Origin: Sphingomonas beigongshangi
Lineage (GTDB): Bacteria; Pseudomonadota; Alphaproteobacteria; Sphingomonadales; Sphingomonadaceae
Direction of reading: 5' to 3'
Length of the DNA: 64,000 nt
Assembly (NCBI RefSeq): GCF_016820445.1
Contig: NZ_JADHDT010000006.1
Coordinates: 124,001 to 188,000 of the forward strand
A program made the position numbers and the translations under genes. The notes beneath the pieces are model-generated. The model was not told the origin of the DNA. It saw only the letters and a program-made list of their open reading frames with translations, and did no database searches. Positions 50,110 to 59,470 of the stretch are shown here, one piece after another (position 1 is the first letter of the stretch; each line of letters opens with the position of its first letter).

Positions 50110-50844
50110 ATGCAGTGGCTGGACCCAAAGATGGTGCTGGGCGCCTATTCGGTCGGCGTCTTCCCTATGGCCGACCATCGCGACGCCGACAGCGTCTATT
50201 GGGTGGAGCCCCGCACGCGCGCGATCCTGCCGCTCGACGGGTTCCGCCTGTCGCGCTCGCTGCGCAAGACCATCGCCCGCGACAGGTTCCGCGTCACCGC
50301 CGACACCGCCTTCGAACGCGTCCTCCGCCTGTGCGCCGAAAGCGTCGAGGATCGCCCCGAGACCTGGATCAACGCCGGCATCGAGCGCGTCTTCGTGACG
50401 CTGCACGCGCTCGGCTTCGCGCATTCGGTCGAATGCTGGGAGGGCGACGAACTGGTCGGCGGCCTCTACGGCCTGGCCCTCGGCCGCGCCTTCTTCGGCG
50501 AATCGATGGTCAGCCGCCGCACCGACGCATCGAAGGTCGCGCTCGCCTGGCTCGTGGCGCGACTGAAGGTCGGCGGCTTCAGCCTGCTCGACTGCCAGTT
50601 CCAGACGTCCCACCTCGCCTCGCTGGGCGCGGTGGAAATCGACCGCGACGCTTATTGCGCGTTGCTCGCCGCGGCGCTGGACGGCGGCGCCTGCGTCTCG
50701 CCGTCGGCCGCGTCTTCGGGGGCGGCCGGCGATTTCGCCGCGCTGGACCGGCTGGCCCCGCCGCCCGCGCCGGCACCCGCCGACACCGTATCGGGCCCGG
50801 TCGCCGGCCATTCCATCGTGCAGCTCTTGGCCCAGACGTCGTAG
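50110..50844 (+). CDS. aat: Leucyl/phenylalanyl-tRNA--protein transferase
   Basis: The 244-aa cytoplasmic enzyme adds Leu or Phe to N-terminal Arg/Lys of proteins, marking them for ClpS/ClpAP. Landmarks are MVLGAYSVGVFPMADHRDAD, YWVEPRTRAILPLDGFRLSRSLRKT, WINAGI, and GLALGRAFFGESMVSRRTDA with LLDCQFQTSHLASLGAVEI. The normal enzyme would stop near residue 210; here about 35 additional Ser/Ala/Pro-rich residues follow, and this tail lies antisense to the end of the DUF2155 gene. The start ATG 50110 may be preceded by shorter non-ATG starts. Confidence 0.93.
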   Translation: MQWLDPKMVLGAYSVGVFPMADHRDADSVYWVEPRTRAILPLDGFRLSRSLRKTIARDRFRVTADTAFERVLRLCAESVEDRPETWINAGIERVFVTLHALGFAHSVECWEGDELVGGLYGLALGRAFFGESMVSRRTDASKVALAWLVARLKVGGFSLLDCQFQTSHLASLGAVEIDRDAYCALLAAALDGGACVSPSAASSGAAGDFAALDRLAPPPAPAPADTVSGPVAGHSIVQLLAQTS

Positions 50845-51323
50845 ACCGGATGCTGGACGGCGTTCATCGCCGGACGTTCCTTGTACAGCCAGCCCGAAAA
50901 GACGCGGCGCCAATGCGTGTCGCTGCCGCGCACGTCCAGCTGGACGAAGGCGCCGGTCAGCGTGTCCTGTTCCCAGGGCGCGGTCCGCTCGCACGCCCGC
51001 AACCGGACGATCGCGTCGCCGACGCGCACGGCTTGGCCTGGCTTCAGCGTCAGGTCGCGCGCGACGCCGTTGCGCTTGTTCAGCAGGCCGACGATCGCGA
51101 CGCGCTGCGCCATCGGCGTGCCGCCGGTCGGCGCGGCATCGTCCGCGCCCGCGACGGTCTCAATCGCGGCGTCGTCTCCCTTGTCGCGCGGGCTCGGATC
51201 GAAATCCTGCGCGGCGACCACCGGCGAGGCCGCCCGGCGCGCGTCATAGGCGCGCCAGCCGATCAGGCCCGCCACCGCCAGCACCACCGCCAGGACGCCG
51301 GCGGCGAGCCAGCGCCGGGTCAC
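50652..51323 (-). CDS. DUF2155 family protein
   Basis: The 223-aa protein starts at GTG 51323 (MTRRWLAAGVLAVVLAVAGL). It has an N-terminal membrane helix (about 5-25) and then a conserved DUF2155 core: VAIVGLLNKRNGVARDLTLK, LRACERTAPWEQDTLTGAFV, and FSGWLYKERPAMNAVQHPVYDVWAKSC with W-x-F..GWL. The last about 65 residues are Ala/Ser/Gly-rich and overlap the aat 3' end by 193 bases on the opposite strand. DUF2155 is an alphaproteobacterial family often linked to NDUFA12 homologues, so it may work in complex I or envelope assembly. The start overlaps the NDUFA12 stop (GTGA). Confidence 0.85.
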   Translation of the reverse strand: MTRRWLAAGVLAVVLAVAGLIGWRAYDARRAASPVVAAQDFDPSPRDKGDDAAIETVAGADDAAPTGGTPMAQRVAIVGLLNKRNGVARDLTLKPGQAVRVGDAIVRLRACERTAPWEQDTLTGAFVQLDVRGSDTHWRRVFSGWLYKERPAMNAVQHPVYDVWAKSCTMEWPATGPDTVSAGAGAGGGASRSSAAKSPAAPEDAADGETQAPPSSAAASNAQ

Positions 51324-51715
51324 CCTTCGGGGGTCCAGGCTTCGTAGTCGCCGGTCGCGGCCTGGCGGTGACCGCCCTTTTCCAGCGCGCCGCTCGGCCG
51401 ATAGGCAAGCGGCGTCCCGGTCATGTTCGGAATCGCCGGCTTCTGCCAGGGGCGCGGCGGCGGCAGCGCGCGATCCGGCGTCTCGTCGATATGGTGATGC
51501 AGCCAGCTGAACCATTCGGGCGGCACGCGGCTGGCATCGTTCGCACCCTGATAGATCACCCAGCGGCGAGCGCGGCCGGATGTATCCTTGCCGCCTTCCC
51601 AATAGGCGTTGCCGAGGTCGTCGGTGCCGACCTGCTTCATGCCGCGCAGGCCATAGAGGACGGTGCCCCAGGTCGCGCCGTTCCACCACGTGAAGGGATT
51701 GAGGTTGATGCCCAT
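51320..51715 (-). CDS. NDUFA12-like complex I 17.2-kDa subunit
   Basis: The 131-aa protein is MGINLNPFTWWNGATWGTVL followed by YGLRGMKQVGTDDLGNAYWE and GGKDTSGRARRWVIYQGAND. This is the bacterial homologue of the mitochondrial NDUFA12/B17.2 accessory subunit, with the conserved GxDxxGNxYYE-type block, the Arg-Trp-Val and EWFSWLHHHIDETP motifs. It is an accessory subunit or assembly factor of NADH:ubiquinone oxidoreductase and typical of alphaproteobacteria. It overlaps the DUF2155 gene by 4 bases. Confidence 0.93.
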   Translation of the reverse strand: MGINLNPFTWWNGATWGTVLYGLRGMKQVGTDDLGNAYWEGGKDTSGRARRWVIYQGANDASRVPPEWFSWLHHHIDETPDRALPPPRPWQKPAIPNMTGTPLAYRPSGALEKGGHRQAATGDYEAWTPEG

Positions 51716-51765
51716 GCCACGCGCTTACCCGCCCGCACGCGCCGCTTCAACCGGCATCATGGATA

Positions 51766-52161
51766 TCAGGCGAGCGAGGCGAAGATGTCCCTGTAGTGAG
51801 GGAGGGCCAGATTCGGGATCGATGCCGCTATCGCCGGATTGAACCAGCGAAGCTCGCTATGCTCCCTGTCGCGGATGGCCGGCGTGCCCGTCCACATGGT
51901 CACAAGGAAAATTTCGAGGTGAAAAGCCGTCCCGGACGAATCCTCGAAATGAATGGAAGCCAAGGGTACGGCATCGTCGGCGGACACGCCGATCTCCTCC
52001 TGCAACTCCCGATCAAGCGCATCTCGCGGCGCCTCTCCGGACTCCAAATGCCCGCCGATGATGTCCCAGCAGTGCGGAAAAGACCTGCGATCCGGATGCC
52101 GCAGGCCAAGCAGGATCCTACCTCCGGACGACAAGATTGCGCCGACCAGCGCCGTCGCCAT
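51766..52161 (-). CDS. NUDIX hydrolase
   Basis: The 131-aa protein has a complete Nudix box GGHLESGEAPRDALDRELQEEIGV (GX5EX7REUXEEXGU), the Mg2+-binding pyrophosphatase signature. The N-terminus MATALVGAILSSGGRILLGL and the FHLEIFLVTMWTG strand complete the fold. It probably hydrolyses a nucleoside diphosphate derivative; specificity is unknown. It is transcribed with no close partner, between DUF192 and NDUFA12 genes on the minus strand, with gaps of 14 and 50 bases. Confidence 0.92.
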   Translation of the reverse strand: MATALVGAILSSGGRILLGLRHPDRRSFPHCWDIIGGHLESGEAPRDALDRELQEEIGVSADDAVPLASIHFEDSSGTAFHLEIFLVTMWTGTPAIRDREHSELRWFNPAIAASIPNLALPHYRDIFASLA

Positions 52162-52175
52162 GGGTTAACCCCGCA

Positions 52176-52679
52176 TCACTTCGGCCAGGTCACCTTGTCG
52201 CCCGCCGCTATGCCCAGTTCGGCGGTGCGGCCGCCGACGAGTTCCAGCACCGCGCCGACCGGCTCGCCGGACGGGATCGGCGTTTCCGAATAGGGCACGG
52301 CGTTTTCCGCGATCGTCGCGATCGTGCCGTCGGGGCGGATGAACACGATGTCGAGCGGCGTCGGCGTGTTCTTCATCCAGAAGCTCGCCTCCCGCGGCGC
52401 GCCGCCGCCGGCGGGATAGGGCCAGAACAGCATGCCGCCATCGGGGGTCAGGTCGGTGCGGAACATCAGGCCGCGTTCCTGCTGCTGCGCGGTCACGGCG
52501 CGTTCGATCACGAACCGGTGCTGGCCGTTCGACGAGGCGATCGTCACGGGAAGACGCGTCTGCTGGTCGCCGGCGGCGGCATCGGACGTCCCGGAAAACA
52601 CGCCCTGCTGCACCGCGATGCCGGTACCGCCGATCGCGAGCACCGCCACGATCGCGACGATCGCCTTGCTGCCGATCAT
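52176..52679 (-). CDS. DUF192 family exported protein
   Basis: The 167-aa protein has an N-terminal membrane helix or signal ([20 protein letters not shown]), then the DUF192 core: [19 protein letters not shown] (ERGLMFR), [20 protein letters not shown] and [21 protein letters not shown] (FWMKNTxxPLDIVF). The core is 100-130 residues and usually periplasmic. Function is unknown. The ATG at 52679 overlaps the cold-shock gene stop as ATGA, so they are coupled, as in many alphaproteobacteria. Confidence 0.92.
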   Translation of the reverse strand: MIGSKAIVAIVAVLAIGGTGIAVQQGVFSGTSDAAAGDQQTRLPVTIASSNGQHRFVIERAVTAQQQERGLMFRTDLTPDGGMLFWPYPAGGGAPREASFWMKNTPTPLDIVFIRPDGTIATIAENAVPYSETPIPSGEPVGAVLELVGGRTAELGIAAGDKVTWPK

Positions 52680-53281
52680 GCCCCTTCCCCGTCCCCTTCG
52701 ACCACCACCGCCAGCGGTCCCTTGCGCCCGTCGACGATCCGGGCACGCAGCGGCTGGTCGGGCTCGATCGCAAAGATGCCCGCGCGGCGCAACGTCTCCA
52801 TATGCACGAAGACGTCCGCGCCATCGCGCAGCCGGATGAGGAAGCCATAGCCTTTCAAGCGATTGAACCACTTCACCTGCGTCGGCTCGAAGGCGCCCGC
52901 GACGTCGATCAGCGCCACCGGGTCGACGCGGTCCGCCGGCCGCGCGGGCCGTGGCGGTTCCTCCACCGCCTGGCTGAGGTCGATCGTGACGATCTCGCGC
53001 GCCTGCCAGCCGCGGCCGCGCTGTACGGCAAGCGCGGTGACGCGCGCGCCCTCCGGCAAGCTGCGCCGCCCATGCGGCTGCAGCACGGAGAAATGCACGA
53101 GCACATCGCCGATAGCCGGATCGCCGGACACCGCGAAGCCGAAGCCACGGGTCACGTCGAACCACTTGATAACACCCTCGACGGCGACCGGTGCAGGCAT
53201 CGGCGCGGACGCGGCGGGCATATCGCCGCCGCTCCGCACTTCGCCGTGCTCGTCGCCCTCCCGTTGCGGCTCGCTACGCAT
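52676..53281 (-). CDS. Two-domain cold-shock protein
   Basis: The 201-aa protein has two cold-shock domains in tandem. Domain 1 (about 33-105) has [19 protein letters not shown] with [16 protein letters not shown]; domain 2 (about 135-198) has [20 protein letters not shown] and [14 protein letters not shown]. Each contains RNP1-like (KGYGFL) and RNP2-like (VFVHM) motifs that bind single-stranded nucleic acid. The start is ATG 53281 (preceded by an in-frame GTG). A long linker with [15 protein letters not shown] joins them. Such duplicated forms are common in alphaproteobacteria. Confidence 0.92.
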   Translation of the reverse strand: MRSEPQREGDEHGEVRSGGDMPAASAPMPAPVAVEGVIKWFDVTRGFGFAVSGDPAIGDVLVHFSVLQPHGRRSLPEGARVTALAVQRGRGWQAREIVTIDLSQAVEEPPRPARPADRVDPVALIDVAGAFEPTQVKWFNRLKGYGFLIRLRDGADVFVHMETLRRAGIFAIEPDQPLRARIVDGRKGPLAVVVEGDGEGA

Positions 53282-53347
53282 CACTGCACCCCTGTTGCCG
53301 CTACGCTAGCACGCTTCGTCGCGGCCGCAATTCAGGAAAAGGGCGTT

Positions 53348-53884
53348 TCAGGACATTCCTTCCAATTCTCGGACGATATCGTCGGCATTTTCCGCGGAAA
53401 GGATGCGCCGCGCGATCGTCATGGGGTGCCCCGCCCGCAACATCGCGGCCAGCTGCTTCTCGCGGACCGCGCGATCGACCGCGGGCGGCCCGAACGGTCC
53501 GAGCCGCCGCCGGCGTGCGAAGCGCAGCGCCGAGTCCGCCTCGCGCGCCGCGATGTCGGGCGCGACCGCCGCCGCGTCGGCCTCCTCGACATGCGCCTCG
53601 CGCAGCGCCGCCGACACGCGCCGGGCGCCCAGCCCCCGCCGTGCCAGCGCCGCCGCCTTGCTCTGCGCATACAGGCGATCGTCGATATAGCCTTGCGCGG
53701 CCATGCGATCCGCGAGCGCCGCCGGGTCCGCCGCCTCCCCCGTCCACCCGCGTTCGCGGATCTTGCGTGTCAGATAGGCGGTGAGCTTGCCCCGCGTCGT
53801 CGCGAAGCGTTCGACGTAGCGCAACGCCAGCCGCTCCAGCGCGGCGGCGTCCAACGGCTTGGGAGAGGCGCGCGATCGGGGCAT
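53348..53884 (-). CDS. recX: RecA regulator RecX
   Basis: The 178-aa protein is a RecX-family negative regulator that blocks RecA filament growth. It has three repeats of helical bundles, including ALRYVERFATTRGKLTAYLT, RKIRERGW, MAAQGYIDDRLYAQSKAAALAR (a GY.DD..YA motif) and RRGLGARRVSAALREAHVEE. The C-terminal unit (IARRILSAENADDIVREL) is typical. recA is not in the window. It starts at ATG 53884, 106 bases from the divergent acyl-AMP ligase gene. Confidence 0.9.
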   Translation of the reverse strand: MPRSRASPKPLDAAALERLALRYVERFATTRGKLTAYLTRKIRERGWTGEAADPAALADRMAAQGYIDDRLYAQSKAAALARRGLGARRVSAALREAHVEEADAAAVAPDIAAREADSALRFARRRRLGPFGPPAVDRAVREKQLAAMLRAGHPMTIARRILSAENADDIVRELEGMS

Positions 53885-53990
53885 GGCCTTGTTGTTGCCA
53901 CAGTGGCGCGAGAAAAAGAACGCTTGTGCTGTCGCATCGGCAGCGTTTCGAGACGATGCGCGCGGTGCGCGACAATACGGGACCCCACGA

Positions 53991-55757
53991 ATGACCGAGC
54001 AGATTCAGCCCCAGCCAGCGCCGACGTCGACGCCGACGCCGACGCTGGACGAACTGCCGCGCCGCTTCGCCGATTTCACCACGCTCGGCGAGGCGCTGGA
54101 CTACGCGGCGCAGGGCCGCCGCGGGCTGAACTTCCACGACGCGCGCGGCACGCTGGCGCGGGCCTATCCCTTCGCCGAACTGCGCGACGACGCCATCGCC
54201 ATGGCGCATCGCCTGATCGCGGCGGGCGTGCGTCCGGAGGACCGTATCGCGCTGGTCGCGGAAACCGGGCCGGAATTCGCCGCCTTGTTCTTCGGCGCGG
54301 TCTATGCCGGGGCCTGGCCCGTGCCGTTGCCGCTGCCGACCAGCTTCGGCGGTCGCGACTCGTATATCGAGCAATTGCGTGTCCAGCTCGCCAGCTGCGA
54401 ACCGCTCATGCTCGTCTATCCGCCCGAACTCGCCGCCTTCGCGGCCGAGGCGGCGCGACTTGCCGGCACGCAGGGGATCGACTGGGCGGAATTCGCCGGG
54501 CGCGAGGCGCCGGCCGTCGACCTTCCGCAGGCCGATGGGCAGGCGATCGCCTATCTGCAATATTCCAGCGGATCGACGCGCTTCCCGCACGGCGTCGCGA
54601 TCACGCACCACGCCCTCCTGAACAATCTCGCCGCGCACAGCCACGGGATGGAGATCGGCGGGACGGACCGCTGCATCAGCTGGCTGCCCTGGTATCACGA
54701 CATGGGCCTGGTCGGCTGCTTCCTGTCGCCGATCGCCAATCAGGTGTCGACCGACTATTTGAAGACGGAAGATTTTGCGCGGCGGCCGCTCGCCTGGCTG
54801 GACCTCATCAGTCGGCACGATGGCACCGCCCTCTCCTATTCGCCGACCTTCGGCTATGACATCTGCGCGCGCCGCATGTCGTCGCAGACCAAGGCGTCGG
54901 ACCGGTTCGACCTGTCGCGCTGGCGCGTCGCGGGCAACGGCGCCGACATGATCCGCCCCGACGTCATGCAGGCGTTCGTCGACGCCTTCGCGGACGCCGG
55001 GTTCAAGGCCTCGGCCTTCCTGCCCAGCTATGGCCTCGCCGAGGCGACGCTGGCTGTCTCGCTCATGCCGCCCGGCGAGGGGATCCGCGTCGAGCTGGTC
55101 GAGGAAACGCAATTGTCCGGCGGCGACTCGCTCGCGGCGAACGACGGGCCGCGCCCGCAGCGGTTCCGCGCCATCGTCAACTGCGGCAAGCCCGTGCGCG
55201 ACATGGCGGTGGAGATCCGCGAGGAGGACGGCACGCCGCTGCCCGACGGTGCGATCGGCAAATTGTGGTGCAAGGGCCCCAGCGTCATGGTCGGCTATTT
55301 CCGCGACGACGCGGCGACGCAGGCGTGCATGGTCGACGGTTGGCTGGATACCGGCGACATGGCCTATATGTCCGACGGCTACATCTACATCGTCGGCCGC
55401 GCCAAGGACATGATCATCGTCAACGGCAAGAACCACTGGCCGCAGGACATCGAATGGGCGGTGGAGCAACTGCCCGGATTCAAGGCGGGCGATATCGCCG
55501 CCTTCGCGATCACCACGCCCGGTGGCGAGGAGACGCCGGCGGTGCTCGTCCAGTGCCGCAGCAGCGACGAGACCGAGCGCCAGCGCCTGCGCGAGGAGAT
55601 CCGGGAGCGCGTCCGTTCGGTGACGGGGATGAACTGCGTCATCGAGCTGATCCCGCCGCGCACCCTGCCGCGCACCAGCTCGGGCAAGCTCAGCCGCGCC
55701 AAGGCGCGCAACCTGTACCTGTCGGGCGACATCAAGCCCTACGACATCGCCGCCTGA
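53991..55757 (+). CDS. Fatty acyl-AMP ligase
   Basis: The 588-aa AMP-forming enzyme activates a fatty acid. It has YLQYSSGSTRFPHGVAITHH (P-loop; the STRxPxGV pattern is that of FAALs), ISWLPWYHDMGLVGCFLSPI, WLDTGDMAYMSDGYIYIVGR and the final LPRTSSGKLSRAKARNLYLS with the catalytic Lys. It belongs with FadD32-like or sphingolipid-associated ligases that load acyl chains onto carrier proteins; no acp or polyketide gene is adjacent. In Sphingomonas and Caulobacter such ligases may serve sphingolipid synthesis, which I cannot confirm. The start at 53991 is followed by a Pro/Thr-rich N-terminus. Confidence 0.85.
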   Translation: MTEQIQPQPAPTSTPTPTLDELPRRFADFTTLGEALDYAAQGRRGLNFHDARGTLARAYPFAELRDDAIAMAHRLIAAGVRPEDRIALVAETGPEFAALFFGAVYAGAWPVPLPLPTSFGGRDSYIEQLRVQLASCEPLMLVYPPELAAFAAEAARLAGTQGIDWAEFAGREAPAVDLPQADGQAIAYLQYSSGSTRFPHGVAITHHALLNNLAAHSHGMEIGGTDRCISWLPWYHDMGLVGCFLSPIANQVSTDYLKTEDFARRPLAWLDLISRHDGTALSYSPTFGYDICARRMSSQTKASDRFDLSRWRVAGNGADMIRPDVMQAFVDAFADAGFKASAFLPSYGLAEATLAVSLMPPGEGIRVELVEETQLSGGDSLAANDGPRPQRFRAIVNCGKPVRDMAVEIREEDGTPLPDGAIGKLWCKGPSVMVGYFRDDAATQACMVDGWLDTGDMAYMSDGYIYIVGRAKDMIIVNGKNHWPQDIEWAVEQLPGFKAGDIAAFAITTPGGEETPAVLVQCRSSDETERQRLREEIRERVRSVTGMNCVIELIPPRTLPRTSSGKLSRAKARNLYLSGDIKPYDIAA

Positions 55758-55820
55758 TCGCTCGCGCCGGCACGCCCGCGCGACCGGGATGTGCCGGCTG
55801 CCGACCATGGGGTTTGGGTT

Positions 55821-55855
55821 GTGATCCGGCACTGCTGGATCGGCGCGGTACCTGC
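55821..55855. repeat. Intergenic repeat, copy B
   Basis: This segment matches 13167-13201 at 30 of 35 positions; the last 21 bases (55835-55855) are identical. It lies in the 270-base gap between the acyl-AMP ligase and the GGDEF-EAL gene. The gap also contains a C-run of about ten bases and a palindrome-rich stretch (CACGCGCGTGGATC) comparable to sequence after copy A. No gene is seen in this gap. Confidence 0.6.
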
Positions 55856-56027
55856 CCTCGCCGCCACCCGCCCCCCCCCGCTCGGCGTAGCCCGGATGGG
55901 CGGCCGGGTTGCGCCTAGGGCCAGTGCCGCTTTCACGCGCGTGGATCGGGGGTCAGCGGCAAAATAATGCCGCGCGCGGCGCCGGCCTCAACCTTGCGTC
56001 AACCAACCACCCTATACAGCCGGGATC

Positions 56028-58388
56028 GTGAGCAACGATCCCGCCCCCGCAGCCAATCCCAAAGCGATCCGCTTTTCCCAGCTGCTCGGGCTCCGCGACG
56101 GCGCGGACGCGACCCAATGGGCGCAGATCCGCGCGTCGCAGCTCCATGCCGGGCGGCAATTGTCCCTGTTCCTGCTCGCCGCCAACCTGCTCGGTGCGGC
56201 CGCCGCGATCTGGGTGTTCGCGCATGCCGTCGACCATCTCAGGCTGATCGGCTGGGCGGTGTTCGTCGGCGTCGTCGCGGTGACGATCACCGTCCGCCGG
56301 CTCGCGACGCATCATCGCGAGGACGGCTATGCGACCACCGCCGACCTGCGCAACACCGTCTACGAAGGCGGCGCGCTCGCGATCGCATGGTCCGTGCCGC
56401 CGGTCCTGTTTCTGTCCGGCGGGGCGCCCGGCGCCGCTTATGCGCTCTGGATGATCCTGTCGGTGCTGATGACCGCCGGCGCGGTCGCGATGGCGCCGCT
56501 CGCGCTCGCCACGATCGCCTTCGTCGGCGGCCTGGGGTTCATCGTCTTCGTGCAGCTGGCGATCGTCGGCGCCTATGCGCAGGCGGGCGCGACCGCGGCG
56601 TTCACGGGGCTGCTGGTGCTCGCCTGTCTCAACCGCGCGCGCTCGCTGGTCATCATCCGCGCCAGCCAGATCGCGCTGGCGGAGCGTGACGAGACGGTCA
56701 GCCTGCTGCTGCGGGAATTCGAGGAGGCCGACGCGGACTGGCTGTGGGAGACCGACGCGATGCGCCACATCGTCAAGGCCTCGCCGCGGTTCGCCTTCGC
56801 CTGCGGCCTCGACCCGCTGACGATCAACGGCAAACCCTTTCTCCAGGTGCTCGCCGGGCCGAGCTGGGAAACCGGGGCCTTCGCACCGGGCCTGCGCACG
56901 CTCGCGGAGAAGCTCAAGGGCCGCGAAAGCTTCCGCGACCTGCGCCTGCCCGTCTATGTCGGCGGCGAGGAGCGCTGGTGGGAACTCGCCGCCTCGCCCC
57001 GCTTCGATCCGTCGGGCGCGTTCTGCGGCTTCCGCGGGGTCGGTTCCGACGTCACCGAACAGCGCGCCTCGGCTGACCGCATCGATCGCATGGCGCGGTT
57101 CGACACGCTGACCGGCCTGCCCAACCGGCTGCAGGTCAACGAGACGCTGCAGCGCGCGATGAGCGACGCTGAACAATGGGGCGGGCGCTGCGCGTTCATG
57201 ATGATCGACCTCGACCGGTTCAAGGCGGTCAACGACACTTTGGGCCATCCGATCGGCGACCGCCTGCTCGGCCGCGTGTCGGAACGACTCGCGCACCTGA
57301 TGGGCAGCGGCGAGATGTGCGGCCGCCTCGGCGGCGACGAATTCGCCGTCGTCGTCCGCGACGGTTCGGACATCACCCGTATCGAGGCACTGGCGCGCCG
57401 CATCATCGAGACGCTGTCGCAGCCCTATGAGGTCGACCAGCATACGCTCTACATCGGCGCGTCGGTCGGGCTCGCGGTCGGGCCGCGCGACGGGCGGACG
57501 GCGGAGATGCTGATCCGCTCCGCCGACCTCGCGCTGTACCGCGCCAAGGACGCGGGACGCGGCGTCTACCACGCCTATGAGCCCGAGCTGCACGTCCAGG
57601 CGGAGGAACGCCGCGTCCTCGAAATGGCGCTCCGCCAGGCGATCGAGAAGGGCGAGATGCACCTGAATTATCAGCCGGTCGTCGACGCTGAATCGGCGCG
57701 GCTGAAGGGGTTCGAGGCACTGGTGCGCTGGCAGAGCGCGCAGTTCGGCAATGTCTCGCCCGCCAAGTTCATTCCGCTGGCGGAGGAGGCGCGCCTGATC
57801 CAGCCGATCGGCGAATGGGTGTTGCGCACCGCCTGCCACGAGGCGGCGCAATGGCCGTCGGACATCCGCATCGCGGTCAACGTCTCGCCCGACCAGCTGC
57901 AGAACCCGAATTTCGTGCAGGTGGTGACCAGCGCGCTCGCCAGCTCCGGCCTTTCGCCCGAGCGGCTCGAGCTCGAGGTCACCGAAAGCGTGTTCATGCA
58001 CGAAGGCCTGGGCGCGACGAAGGTGCTGGAGAGCATCCTCGACCTGGGCGTGCGGCTCAGCCTCGACGACTTCGGCACCGGCTATTCGTCGCTCGGCTAT
58101 CTGTCGCGCACGCGATTCTCGTCGATCAAGATCGACCGCAGCTTCGTGCAGGGCGCGTCGCAGGGCGTGAAGGAGGCGATCGCCATCATCCGCGCCGTCG
58201 TGGCGCTCGCGCAGAGCCTCGGCATGGCGACCACCGCCGAGGGCGTCGAGACCGAGACGGAGCATCGCATGGTGCAGGACCTCGGCTGCACCAAGGTCCA
58301 GGGCTATTATTTCGGCCGGCCGCTTCCGGTCGAGGAAGCACGCGCGCTCGCCTGCCGCGGCTGGGGGGCCGGTTCCGTCGCCGCCTGA
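56028..58388 (+). CDS. Membrane GGDEF-EAL cyclic-di-GMP enzyme with PAS-like domain
   Basis: The 786-aa protein starts with GTG 56028 (MSNDPAPAANPKAIRFSQLL). About five membrane segments (about 50-205) precede a PAS-like sensor (about 225-345, WLWETDAMRHIVKASPRFAF). The GGDEF domain (about 355-510) has DLDRFKAVNDTLGHPIGDRL and an intact active site RLGGDEFAVV. The EAL domain (about 530-780) has FEALVRWQS, ELEVTESVF and LDDFGTGYSSLGYLSRTRFS. Both catalytic motifs look intact, so it may make or degrade c-di-GMP. Promoter and signal are unknown. It is convergent with ubiA. Confidence 0.95.
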   Translation: MSNDPAPAANPKAIRFSQLLGLRDGADATQWAQIRASQLHAGRQLSLFLLAANLLGAAAAIWVFAHAVDHLRLIGWAVFVGVVAVTITVRRLATHHREDGYATTADLRNTVYEGGALAIAWSVPPVLFLSGGAPGAAYALWMILSVLMTAGAVAMAPLALATIAFVGGLGFIVFVQLAIVGAYAQAGATAAFTGLLVLACLNRARSLVIIRASQIALAERDETVSLLLREFEEADADWLWETDAMRHIVKASPRFAFACGLDPLTINGKPFLQVLAGPSWETGAFAPGLRTLAEKLKGRESFRDLRLPVYVGGEERWWELAASPRFDPSGAFCGFRGVGSDVTEQRASADRIDRMARFDTLTGLPNRLQVNETLQRAMSDAEQWGGRCAFMMIDLDRFKAVNDTLGHPIGDRLLGRVSERLAHLMGSGEMCGRLGGDEFAVVVRDGSDITRIEALARRIIETLSQPYEVDQHTLYIGASVGLAVGPRDGRTAEMLIRSADLALYRAKDAGRGVYHAYEPELHVQAEERRVLEMALRQAIEKGEMHLNYQPVVDAESARLKGFEALVRWQSAQFGNVSPAKFIPLAEEARLIQPIGEWVLRTACHEAAQWPSDIRIAVNVSPDQLQNPNFVQVVTSALASSGLSPERLELEVTESVFMHEGLGATKVLESILDLGVRLSLDDFGTGYSSLGYLSRTRFSSIKIDRSFVQGASQGVKEAIAIIRAVVALAQSLGMATTAEGVETETEHRMVQDLGCTKVQGYYFGRPLPVEEARALACRGWGAGSVAA

Positions 58389-58418
58389 TCCCCGGCGATC
58401 GGCCTCGTCCGCGACCGA

Positions 58419-59333
58419 TCAGGCGCTGCCGACCACCAGGCAGGCAAGGACCATCAACAGGCCCGCGAACCGGTTGCTGCGAAACCGCTGCAACGCGCCG
58501 GCACCGTCGTCGGGGCGAAGCGTCGCCACCTGCCACGCCAGATGCCCCGCGACCGGCAGCAACGCGGCGAGCGCCAGCGGATCGGGGCGGACGCTCCACA
58601 GCGCCGCGCCCCACAATGCCACCGCGGCGGCATAGAAGGCGGCCGTGCCGCCGCGCACGTGCGTGCCCATCCGCAACGCCGACGAGCGCACGCCGATCAG
58701 CGCATCGTCCTCGCGATCCTGCAGCGCATAGATCGTGTCATACCCGATCACCCACGCGATCGAACCGGCATAGAGCAGCCACATCGGCGCCGACAGGTCG
58801 CCCGCCACCTCGCTCCACCCGACCAGCGCGGCCCAGGAGAAGACGAGCCCCAGCCACGCCTGCGGCCACCAGGTGATGCGCTTCATGAACGGATAGGCCG
58901 CCACGGGGGCGAGGCTGGCGAGCGCGACGCCGATGGCGAGACCGTGCAGCTGCATCAGCACCACCAGCCCGACGAGACACAGCGCGACCAGCCAGCCCCA
59001 GGCGAGGCCGATCGACACCTGCCCGCTGGGGATCGGCCGGCTGCGCGTCCGCGCCACCTGCGCATCCAGGTCGCGGTCGACGATGTCGTTGTAGACGCAG
59101 CCCGCGCCGCGCATCGCGATGCTGCCGGCGAGGATCCAGAGGATCAGGTCCCAGCGCGCTATCGCCCCGCCCGCCAGCGCCACCGCCCAAGCGCCGGGCC
59201 AGAACAACAGCCACCAGCCGATCGGCCGGTCGAACCGCGCAAGCAGCGCGAGCCCGCGCAGCGGCTGCGGCAGCCGACCCACGAGCCCTTTGTGCTCGCT
59301 GTCGGGTACGATCTCTTGGCTGGTCGTGGTCAT
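58419..59333 (-). CDS. ubiA: 4-hydroxybenzoate octaprenyltransferase
   Basis: The 304-aa polytopic enzyme attaches the polyprenyl tail to 4-hydroxybenzoate for ubiquinone. The first Asp-rich motif is in GCVYNDIVDRDLDAQVARTR (NDxxDxxxD) and the second in VIGYDTIYALQDREDDALIG (DxxxDxxxD). It has about nine membrane segments, and WWLLFWPGAWAVALAG near the N-terminus is typical. Length is normal. It is followed at the 5' side by the divergent small membrane protein gene and faces the GGDEF-EAL gene 30 bases away. Confidence 0.95.
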   Translation of the reverse strand: MTTTSQEIVPDSEHKGLVGRLPQPLRGLALLARFDRPIGWWLLFWPGAWAVALAGGAIARWDLILWILAGSIAMRGAGCVYNDIVDRDLDAQVARTRSRPIPSGQVSIGLAWGWLVALCLVGLVVLMQLHGLAIGVALASLAPVAAYPFMKRITWWPQAWLGLVFSWAALVGWSEVAGDLSAPMWLLYAGSIAWVIGYDTIYALQDREDDALIGVRSSALRMGTHVRGGTAAFYAAAVALWGAALWSVRPDPLALAALLPVAGHLAWQVATLRPDDGAGALQRFRSNRFAGLLMVLACLVVGSA

Positions 59334-59470
59334 GCCGACCCCTTTCCCCGCCGCCGCGACGACCGCAACCCCTCACCTTCCCGCCGACGGCGCCTCGCAC
59401 GCGACGACGATCCCGGCCGGCCGGCGAATCCCGCCTCGCGCTTGCCGCAAATGTCGGGCAAGCGGGAAAC

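Noticed and set aside
54015..54050. Short tandem CGACGCCGACGC repeat near the acyl-AMP ligase start
   Set aside because: It is a Pro/Thr-rich low-complexity N-terminus in frame; no evidence of a functional repeat or frameshift.
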